From CAZKGE01 sp964541695 (lineage in GTDB: Bacteria > Bacillota > Clostridia > Christensenellales > CAG-138), in contig CAZIRB010000130.1 of the NCBI GenBank assembly GCA_964541695.1, positions 1 through 5,623 on the forward strand: a stretch of 5,623 nucleotides of DNA, in the 5' to 3' direction. Below the pieces are notes generated by a model, which worked only from the letters and a program-made list of their open reading frames with translations, was not told where the DNA came from and searched no databases. The position numbers and the translations under genes were made by a program. Each line of letters starts with the position of its first letter. Position 1 is the first letter of the stretch. Shown in pieces: positions 1 through 5,042 of the stretch.

Positions 1-31
1 CATCATGCGTCGCCCGCGATCGAGGGCTTTT

Positions 32-1282
32 CTAAACGGGCGCCTGTTCAGCGGCGGGCGGTACAATCCCGCAAGCTTTGCGATCCTCCCGGATCAGGCT
101 CCAGACGACGGCAAAGTAAAACAGCCTTACGGCCAGCGGAATCAGCGGACTGGCCATATATACCCTGCCGATCACGGGCAGCGCCCCGAAAACCGCGCCC
201 AGGCCAATAAACGCGGATACGCGCCGGTTTTGCTTGCATGAAAGCAGAACAAGAAGGCAGGCAAAGCCGACAAAGCCCAAAATGATCATGTCGCTCGGCT
301 GGATATACATCCAGCACACGGTGAGCAGCGACAACGCCGCAAAATTGACCGCCCGGCTTTCGCTGCGAATCCGGTACTTCAGCATCAATACGGCAACTAC
401 GCCCAGCCCCATGCCGATTGGCAATATCGCCGAGGACGGCGCATGGAATACGCTGACAAGCGGGTCCAGCAGACCGTAATAGATATATACCGTTAAATCT
501 TCATAGCTTACGCAAAGGGTATAGGCGTTCTTCACCATTTCAAGAGGATTGCAATCGATCAGGTACCCGGTGACCAGCGTTACGATCCCCAACATGCCCG
601 CCGCCAGCAAAACGGGTTTAAACTGCCGATCCAGCAGGAAAAACAGCAAAAACAGCGCGGTTGTCTGCGGTTTCATCAGCAAAAAACCATAGAGTATGCC
701 GGCGAGAACCCAATGCCGATTGTGATCGAACGTAAACAGAATGATCAGAAGCAGGCACAGATACGCCGCGTGATTGCCCAGGCGCAACGTGGCAAACCAC
801 ATGTACGAAGCGCCGAATACGCCGATCAGCGTCAAGCGGTCCGGCATCGAAGCCGCCGGAAACGTTCTTCTGACATACCGGTCCAGGCAAAGGACGCTTG
901 CGCACAGCAGAATGCAAAAAAGGATACGGGCCCAGACAAAAGCCGCATGATACGGCAGGAATCCGGGATAGATAAAATTGGAAAGCAGATAGGTCCACGG
1001 CATATTCCCCCCGTCCGGCCGAAGGGCGCCGATATCGATATGCGGTTCCACGGCGCCTGAAGCTACCTTGAAAGGATCGACGCTTCTTAAGACATAAACG
1101 GACTCCTGCCAGCGGAAGAAGCCGTCGCAACGCGACGGAACGGTCAGGCCGTATCCAATATAAACGGCTGATAAAATCAAGAAAGCACAACAGAGCAGCC
1201 GCCGAAAAGCGGGCGAGCGAAATGCGGCCCGGACGGAAATACCTTGATCGGTCGATGGGTTCAAGAGGTTATTTCCTTTCAT
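32..1282 (-). CDS. Polytopic membrane glycosyltransferase, GT87/DUF2029-like
   Basis: The 416-residue protein has about 10-12 hydrophobic segments, roughly at 29-47, 113-133, 148-165, 167-185, 190-217, 223-242, 284-302, 312-325, 331-348, 356-372 and 379-397. The layout fits GT87/DUF2029 proteins: an acidic motif in the first external loop (CDGFF at 52-56, then a DPF at 69-71), a Pro/aromatic-rich stretch before helix 2, a GN at 169-170 where the family often has GQ, and the G-x(n)-K-P turn with MKPQ at 203-206 followed by a basic DRQFK. Family members are thought to use polyprenyl-phosphate sugar donors on the outer membrane face, as in mycobacterial mannosyltransferases. Donor and acceptor here are unknown. 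No Shine-Dalgarno precedes the ATG. A purine-rich AAAGGA inside codons 2-3 lies 9 nt before a TTG at 1264, so translation may start there (410 aa). Third positions are visibly less GC-rich than in the right-hand operon. It is a lone gene, without a recognisable pathway partner in view. The membrane-protein call is secure; the family call is good but rests on motif pattern only. Confidence 0.8.
   Translation of the reverse strand: MKGNNLLNPSTDQGISVRAAFRSPAFRRLLCCAFLILSAVYIGYGLTVPSRCDGFFRWQESVYVLRSVDPFKVASGAVEPHIDIGALRPDGGNMPWTYLLSNFIYPGFLPYHAAFVWARILFCILLCASVLCLDRYVRRTFPAASMPDRLTLIGVFGASYMWFATLRLGNHAAYLCLLLIILFTFDHNRHWVLAGILYGFLLMKPQTTALFLLFFLLDRQFKPVLLAAGMLGIVTLVTGYLIDCNPLEMVKNAYTLCVSYEDLTVYIYYGLLDPLVSVFHAPSSAILPIGMGLGVVAVLMLKYRIRSESRAVNFAALSLLTVCWMYIQPSDMIILGFVGFACLLVLLSCKQNRRVSAFIGLGAVFGALPVIGRVYMASPLIPLAVRLFYFAVVWSLIREDRKACGIVPPAAEQAPV
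1274..1279 (-). promoter_or_regulatory. Shine-Dalgarno favouring an internal TTG start of the GT87-like gene
   Basis: Read on the minus strand, AAAGGA sits 9 nt upstream of a TTG codon (1262-1264) that is in frame with the annotated ATG at 1280-1282. The sequence before the ATG itself (CTAAACCGCCG) has no purine-rich ribosome site. This makes the TTG a serious alternative start and would shorten the protein by six residues. Confidence 0.45.
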
Positions 1283-1345
1283 CGGCGGTTTAGCGGAAAG
1301 GACGGATGGGGCCTGCAGCCTAAGAAATGGGACGGAGGGGGTACG

Positions 1346-1403
1346 TTGAGGGCTCTGCCCTCAAACACCCGCCAAAGGGCCGCAGGCCCTTTGGAAACCC
1401 ATT
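1346..1403. repeat. Two-hairpin palindromic repeat, left copy
   Basis: Two adjacent hairpins are visible. The first has an 8-bp stem, TTGAGGGC/GCCCTCAA, with a 3-nt loop (1346-1364). The second has a perfect 10-bp stem, CCAAAGGGCC/GGCCCTTTGG, with a 3-nt loop (1372-1394). They are joined by a short CCCGC-type linker and followed by AAACCCATT. The same order of elements recurs in inverted orientation at 1454-1509. From memory, GC-rich palindromic units of this style are common between genes in Clostridia. I cannot name this family. Confidence 0.75.
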
Positions 1404-1453
1404 CCGCGGGTATACAGCCCTACACGCCTGTTGAAAAGGACATCCGCCAAGCT

Positions 1454-1509
1454 ATTGGGATTCCAAGGGGGTTTCCCCTTTGGCGGGGTGCAGGGGCGGC
1501 GCCCCTGCA
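1454..1509. repeat. Two-hairpin palindromic repeat, right copy (inverted)
   Basis: Read on the minus strand this unit starts with the hairpin TGCAGGGGC/GCCCCTGCA (9-bp stem, 1489-1509). It continues with CCCCGCCAAAGGGG and a second imperfect hairpin (CCAAGGGG against CCCCTTTGG, 1463-1483), and ends in GGAATCCCAAT. The linker CCCGCCAAAGGG and the tail GGAA(A/T)CCCA match the left copy, whereas the stem of the outer hairpin has different bases that still pair. Changed bases that keep pairing suggest the folded form matters. A 50-bp core (1404-1453) separates the copies. Confidence 0.75.
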
Positions 1510-1547
1510 AAAAACCCGCGCCCGCGCTTCGCGCTTCGCGCCCTCCC

Positions 1548-2141
1548 CTACCGATAATAGCTCTTCAGCATCGCGGTAAAGAACCGGTCCAGCTTTTCGT
1601 TAAGGAATTCCGGCGTATAGCGGTCGATGTGCGACCACTGGAACTGCGCGATGAGGTAGATGCCGACGATCACGTCGACGATGTCGCCGGGGTCGGCGTC
1701 GGCGCGGAACACGCCTTCGTCCTGCGCGCTTCGGACGAGGCCGAGGAGGATCTCGATCATATCCTTGCGCGTGGAGAACAGCGCGCTCTCCTCGCACGAA
1801 TTGAGGTACGTCAGCTTGCGGGACAGGCCCAGGTAGTCCACCGATGCCTGCACGAACTCCCCGAGCACGCGCCGGAGCTTCTGCTCGCTGTTTTGACACT
1901 CGTGAAGGTCGTTTTTGACCAGGTCCTTTACGCGGTCGAGCACCTCGTCGGCGGTGCCGATGAGCAGGCTTTCCTTGTTTGGGAAATAGTTGTACACCGT
2001 CGCCTTGGACACCTCTGCCCTTTTGGCGATGTCCTCGATCATGGTGTCCTCGTAGCCTTTAACGGAAAACAGCTTCCGCGACGCCTTGAGAATGCGTTTG
2101 CGGCAGTTGATTTTATTGAGCTCGCGCCTTGACTGTTCCAT
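1548..2141 (-). CDS. TetR/AcrR-family transcriptional repressor
   Basis: This 197-residue protein has the typical TetR length. The N-terminal helix (RKRILKASRKLFSVKGYEDT, residues 14-33) leads into the helix-turn-helix: IEDIAKRAEVSKATVYNYF at 35-53, then PNKESLL at 54-60. This is the family's most diagnostic stretch. The remaining ~135 residues form the variable all-helical ligand-binding and dimerisation domain and end in a WSHIDRYTPEFLNEKLDRFF segment. A longer TTG-initiated frame from 2177 exists, but it would place the promoter inside the coding sequence. The ATG at 2141 gives the usual short lead before the first helix. It is divergent from the kinase operon and shares a control region containing palindromes, so it most likely represses that operon and itself. 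The ligand is probably the operon's substrate or an intermediate, which is inference. Confidence 0.93.
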   Translation of the reverse strand: MEQSRRELNKINCRKRILKASRKLFSVKGYEDTMIEDIAKRAEVSKATVYNYFPNKESLLIGTADEVLDRVKDLVKNDLHECQNSEQKLRRVLGEFVQASVDYLGLSRKLTYLNSCEESALFSTRKDMIEILLGLVRSAQDEGVFRADADPGDIVDVIVGIYLIAQFQWSHIDRYTPEFLNEKLDRFFTAMLKSYYR

Positions 2142-2148
2142 AATGTAT

Positions 2149-2177
2149 AGTATACAGGAATCCGTCGTTTTTCGCAA
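2149..2177 (-). promoter_or_regulatory. Sigma-A type promoter of tetR
   Basis: On the minus strand there is a -35 box TTGCGA (2177-2172), a 17-bp spacer and a -10 box TATACT (2154-2149). Only seven bases (ATACATT) separate the -10 box from the tetR ATG, so the predicted transcript start falls on or next to the A of the start codon. There is no Shine-Dalgarno in this interval. The combination suggests a leaderless mRNA. Confidence 0.65.
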
Positions 2178-2195
2178 TACGAAAATTTTGTATTG
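2175..2195. promoter_or_regulatory. Imperfect 21-bp palindrome, candidate TetR operator bridging both -35 boxes
   Basis: Half-sites CAATAC (2175-2180) and GTATTG (2190-2195) flank an AT-rich centre, AAAATTTT preceded by G. Nine of the ten opposed base pairs match around the centre at 2185. The left arm covers the end of the tetR -35 box and the right arm touches the -35 box of the kinase promoter. A repressor here could act on both promoters. Assignment to this TetR protein is inferred from position. Confidence 0.5.
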
Positions 2196-2221
2196 ACTTT
2201 AAAGTCAGACTTGAGTATATT
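2193..2221 (+). promoter_or_regulatory. Sigma-A promoter of the kinase-transporter-aminotransferase operon
   Basis: The -35 box TTGACT (2193-2198) and the -10 box TATATT (2216-2221) are separated by the optimal 17 bp, one mismatch from consensus in each hexamer. Transcription would begin near A2228 and give a leader of about 73 nt before the kinase ATG. The leader shows no strong hairpin or riboswitch-like structure that I can recognise. Confidence 0.7.
2194..2207. promoter_or_regulatory. Perfect 14-bp palindrome, candidate TetR operator of the kinase operon
   Basis: TGACTTTAAAGTCA is a perfect inverted repeat overlapping the -35 hexamer (2193-2198) and the first half of the spacer of the plus-strand promoter. 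TetR-family repressors usually bind short palindromes placed like this and block RNA polymerase. The adjacent divergent tetR gene makes it the natural candidate regulator. Binding itself is inferred. Confidence 0.6.
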
Positions 2222-2300
2222 TATTTTATCAGGTCGTTTCTTGTGTCACATCTACATAAATTCAGCCATAGGGACAGAAATAAACAGGGAAGGGAAGCGG

Positions 2301-3720
2301 ATGTCGATGAAGGTGATCGCCTACGATGTCGGGACCACGGGGCTCAAGACCTGCCTGTTCGAGATCTCGGCCGAGGACAGCGTGCGGTACCTTGCGGGCG
2401 AGCTGGAGCACTACGAGCTGTACATCCTGCCAAACGGCGGCGCGGAGCAGGACCCGGAGGAATGGTGGGCGGCGATGTGCCGCAGCACGAAGCGTCTTTT
2501 GGAGAAAGCGGGCGTGCCGAAAGAGGAGATCGCGGGCGTCTCGTTCTGCTCGCAGATGCAGACGCTGGTCATGGTGGATGAACAGGGGCGCGCGCTGCGG
2601 CGCTCGATGAGCTGCATGGACACGCGCGCGGCAAAGCAGTTCTCACGGTACATGGCGACGGGGATCAAGGTCGAGGGGCTGAACATCTTTAAGGTGCTGC
2701 GGTTTATCCGGCTCACCGGCGCGGTGTCCGCCAGCGCCAAGGACCCGCTGTGGAAGTACCACTGGGTGCGCGAGAACGAGCCGGACATCTACAAAAAAAC
2801 CTACAAATGGCTGGACGCGAAGGAATACNNNNNNNNNNNNNNNNNNNNNNNNNNNNNNNNNNNNNNNNNNNNNNNNNNNNNNNNNNNNNNNNNNNNNNNN
2901 NNNNNNNNNNNNNNNNNNNNNNNNNNNNAGCCTCTGCCAGATCGGCGCGGGCTGTACGCAGCCGGGCGATGTCAACGTCTACTCCGGTACGTCCGGCTGG
3001 GTCTGCACGACGGTCGATAAGCTGCACCTCGACCTTGGGAACGTCATCGCGAGCATCGTCGGCGCGGACCCGAACACCTACAACTACATCGCCGAGAGCG
3101 AGACGGCCGGCAAGTGCATGGAGTGGGTCAAGGAGCGGCTGGGGCGCACGCCGATCGACACGTACGACAAGCTGTTCGAGTACATCAAGGACACGCCCGC
3201 CGGCAGCAACGGCATCGTGTTCTCGCCGTGGATGCACGGCAACCGCTGCCCGTTCGAGGACCCGTACGCGCGCGGCGTGTTCTTCAACGTGGACGTGGAC
3301 AGCCACGGCAGCGATCTGGTCAAGGCTGTGATCGAGGGCGTGTGTCTGCACATGCGCTGGATGCTCACCGCGACGGAGCAGACGTTCAAGACCGCGCGCG
3401 CGGTGCGCTTCACCGGCGGCAGCGCGATCTCGCCGGAGGTGTGCCAGATCCTTGCGGACGTGCTGGGCCGCGAGGTAGAGACGGTCGAGAACCCGCGGCA
3501 CGTCGGCACGATGGGCGCCGCCGCGCTGATGGCGGTCAGCTTCGGCCTGCTGCCGGACATTAAGGACGTGAAAAAGATCATCAAGGTCGGCGCGCGCTAC
3601 AAGCCGGTGCCCGAGAACACCGCGGTATACGACCGCATCTACCCCGTGTTCCAGAGCCTCTACCACGACAACAAGAAATCGTTCGCCGCGCTGAACGCGC
3701 CGCGCGGCGGAACAAAATAA
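2301..3720 (+). CDS. FGGY-family carbohydrate kinase, xylulokinase-like (interrupted by assembly gap)
   Basis: FGGY kinases transfer phosphate from ATP to a hydroxyl of a sugar, polyol or related compound in the cytoplasm. The left part (176 codons, 2301-2828) has the N-terminal phosphate-binding motif DVGTTGLK (9-16), the EQDPEEWW motif (49-56) and the W-x(n)-EPDIYKKTYKWLDAKEY stretch that precedes DYL in xylulokinase-like enzymes. The right part (263 codons, 2929-3717) has SGTSGWV (GTSG codons 2986-2997), FSPWMHGNRCPFEDPYARG, VKAVIEG and the C-terminal ADP-binding FTGGSAISPEVCQILADVLG, all FGGY_C features. The two parts are in different frames across the 100-N gap, so the true missing length is a multiple of three. 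By family comparison it is about 80 codons, for a total near 520 residues. The catalytic Asp of the GGxD motif should lie just left of 2929 and is not seen. AGGGAAGGGAAG precedes the ATG; the ATG at 2307 is an alternative. The substrate is not determinable. Confidence 0.88.
2829..2928. other. Assembly gap (100 N) inside the kinase gene
   Basis: Exactly 100 undetermined bases interrupt the FGGY kinase. A round 100 is the conventional placeholder for a gap of unknown size. Coding on the left ends after the KEY codons at 2828; coding on the right resumes at 2929 with SLCQIGAG in a different frame relative to the placeholder length. The gap hides the end of the N-terminal domain and the catalytic GGxD loop. 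Confidence 0.97.
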
Positions 3721-3739
3721 AGGAAAGGGAGCAAAACGC

Positions 3740-4993
3740 ATGGACGGTAAATACAAGGAACTCGGCGGCTACCGCGTCTATTCCTACCGCTGGACCGTGC
3801 TCGTCGTGTATCTTCTGATCGCGGCGATGATCCAGCTTCTGTGGGCGACGTTTTTCTCGATCACGACCGCGGCCTGGCAGTACTACGGCTTTTCGGACGC
3901 GGCCAAGGGCGAGAGCGCGATCAGCCTGCTATCGATCATATTCATGGTCGGCATGATCGCGCTGTCGATCCCGTCGCTCGCGGCGTTTGAGAAATGGGGC
4001 TTTAAAAGGGCGGTGGGCTTCGGCGCGGCGCTGATGGGCGCGTGCGGCCTCTTACGCGGGTTCTTCGGCGCAAGCTACCTGGCGGTGCTCGTGCTGACCG
4101 TGGGCTTTGCCATCGCGCAGCCGTTCATCCTCAACGCGCCGGGCCTCGTGGCGGGCAAATGGTTCCCGGAGGGCGAGCGCGCGACCGCCAACGGCGTGGG
4201 GCTTCTGGCCAACTACGTCGGCATGATGGTCGGCCTGCTCCTAACCCCCGTGCTGCTTGAGGGCGGAGTGGACATGCGGACCATGCTGATCATCTACGGC
4301 GTGGCCTCCGCCGTCGCCGCGGCGCTGTTTCTGATCTTCGCCCGCGAAAAGCCGCCGACGCCGCCGTGCTCGGACGACGAAGCCGCGCGCGCCGACTTTA
4401 AGGAGGGCTTTGCCACCGCGGTCAAGCGCAAGGATTTCTTGATCGCCGTGCTGCTGTTCTTCATCCTGCTCGGCGTGTTCAACACGTTCTTTACGATGAT
4501 CGAGCCGCTGCTGCGCTCGATGAGCGCGGGCGCGGTCGACGCCACGGGCGCGGGCATCATCGGCGTGATCGTGCTGTTTACGGGTATCCTCGGCAGCTTC
4601 GTGCTCGCGATGCTCTCCGACAAGGATAAGCTGCGCCGCCGCCTGCCGTACATGATCCTGGCCAACGTGCTCGGCGTAATCGGCTTTGCGCTGTTCATGC
4701 TGCTCGGCAGCCTGGCGGGCATGATCGTGTCGGGCGTGCTGTACGGCTTCTTTACGATCGGCAGCGCGCCGGTCATCCTGACGTTCGCGGCCGAGGCGGC
4801 CTATCCGACGAGCGAGGGCACGAGCGAGGGGCTGCTCATGTTCGCCGGCAACGTCGGCGGCGTGATATTCCTGGGCCTTGCGTCGCTCTTTGCCGGCAAC
4901 CATCTCGGCGTCATGATCCTGCTCTCGGCCGTCAGCGCGGCCTGCATCCTCCTGATGTGCCTGGCCAAGGAACGGAAGCTCGGGAAGAAATGA
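3740..4993 (+). CDS. MFS transporter, FLVCR/SLC49-like
   Basis: The 417-residue integral membrane protein has about 12 hydrophobic segments in two halves, split by a charged cytoplasmic loop (about 202-233, AREKPPTPP to VKRKDF). Segment 126-170 (AQPFILNAPGLVAGKWFPEGERATA, then a Gly-rich helix with LLANYVGMMVGLLLTP) and segment 349-374 (FAAEAAYPTSEGTSEGLL, then FAGNVGG) resemble, as I recall them, the conserved stretches of the FLVCR/SLC49 branch of the major facilitator superfamily. Characterised animal members move choline and ethanolamine (FLVCR1/2) or pyridoxine (SLC49A4). Bacterial members are mostly uncharacterised. It starts 19 nt after the kinase stop with an AAAGGGAG ribosome site 8 nt upstream of the ATG, so it is co-transcribed. 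It probably imports the substrate of the operon; direction and solute are inferred. Confidence 0.88.
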   Translation: MDGKYKELGGYRVYSYRWTVLVVYLLIAAMIQLLWATFFSITTAAWQYYGFSDAAKGESAISLLSIIFMVGMIALSIPSLAAFEKWGFKRAVGFGAALMGACGLLRGFFGASYLAVLVLTVGFAIAQPFILNAPGLVAGKWFPEGERATANGVGLLANYVGMMVGLLLTPVLLEGGVDMRTMLIIYGVASAVAAALFLIFAREKPPTPPCSDDEAARADFKEGFATAVKRKDFLIAVLLFFILLGVFNTFFTMIEPLLRSMSAGAVDATGAGIIGVIVLFTGILGSFVLAMLSDKDKLRRRLPYMILANVLGVIGFALFMLLGSLAGMIVSGVLYGFFTIGSAPVILTFAAEAAYPTSEGTSEGLLMFAGNVGGVIFLGLASLFAGNHLGVMILLSAVSAACILLMCLAKERKLGKK

Positions 4994-5029
4994 CGGTTTC
5001 CCTCGCAAAAATCAGAATATCTAGGAAAC

Positions 5030-5035
5030 GGAGAG
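5030..5035 (+). promoter_or_regulatory. Ribosome binding site fixing the GTG start of the aminotransferase
   Basis: GGAGAG lies seven nt upstream of GTG (5043-5045). The next in-frame Met is ATG at codon 20, which lacks a comparable site, so the GTG is preferred. The 49-nt spacer after the transporter stop has no terminator, in keeping with one operon. Confidence 0.65.
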
Positions 5036-5042
5036 ACAGACA

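Larger units (their letters stand above)
1283..1547. other. Intergenic region between tetR and the GT87-like gene
   Basis: No gene is supported in these 265 bp. Apart from the inverted pair of palindromic repeats, it contains a tandem GCGCTTC duplication (1524-1537) just after the tetR stop. On the minus strand a run of six T (1514-1509) follows a GC-rich stretch and could contribute to transcription termination after tetR, but no clean stem abuts the T-run. I see no convincing sigma-A promoter for the GT87-like gene, so it may depend on read-through or on a weak promoter. Confidence 0.6.

Noticed and set aside
12..31. Terminator-like GCCC...GGGC followed by TTTT on the plus strand
   Set aside because: Only four contiguous base pairs plus a mismatch and a short T-run, so too weak to call without seeing the gene to the left.
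1524..1537. Tandem GCGCTTC repeat
   Set aside because: Only two units, so it is not evidence of a CRISPR or an iteron array.
1514..1543. Possible intrinsic terminator after tetR (GC-rich stretch then six T on the minus strand)
   Set aside because: The GC-rich stretch is purine-biased (repeated GCGCGAA) and does not form a clean stem directly before the T-run.
1431..2132. Plus-strand 233-codon open frame over tetR
   Set aside because: It is antisense to a diagnostic TetR helix-turn-helix protein and runs through the hairpin repeats; the composition is that of a shadow frame.
2142..2177. TTG at 2175-2177 as the tetR start (209 aa)
   Set aside because: The codons between it and the ATG coincide with a well-spaced -35/-10 promoter, there is no ribosome site, and the extra 12 residues are not needed for the TetR fold.
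2193..2300. Upstream in-frame start at 2193 for the kinase
   Set aside because: It would make the promoter and operator coding sequence. The Shine-Dalgarno-like AGGGAAGGGAAG is next to the ATG at 2301, where the FGGY homology begins.
2713..3756. Long minus-strand open frame opposite the kinase, running through the N gap
   Set aside because: It is antisense to a clear FGGY kinase, translates to an Arg/His/Val-rich low-complexity string typical of GC-rich antisense frames, and passes through undetermined bases.
4241..5008. Minus-strand open frame opposite the MFS transporter, and other antisense frames at 4294-4776 and 4932-5603
   Set aside because: The translations are His/Arg/Glu/Ala-rich with no domain sense, while the opposite strand encodes recognisable proteins with ribosome sites.
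4996..5029. GTTTCC/GGAAAC inverted repeat in the spacer before the aminotransferase
   Set aside because: Six base pairs with a 22-nt loop and no T-run is expected by chance and does not look like a terminator or attenuator.
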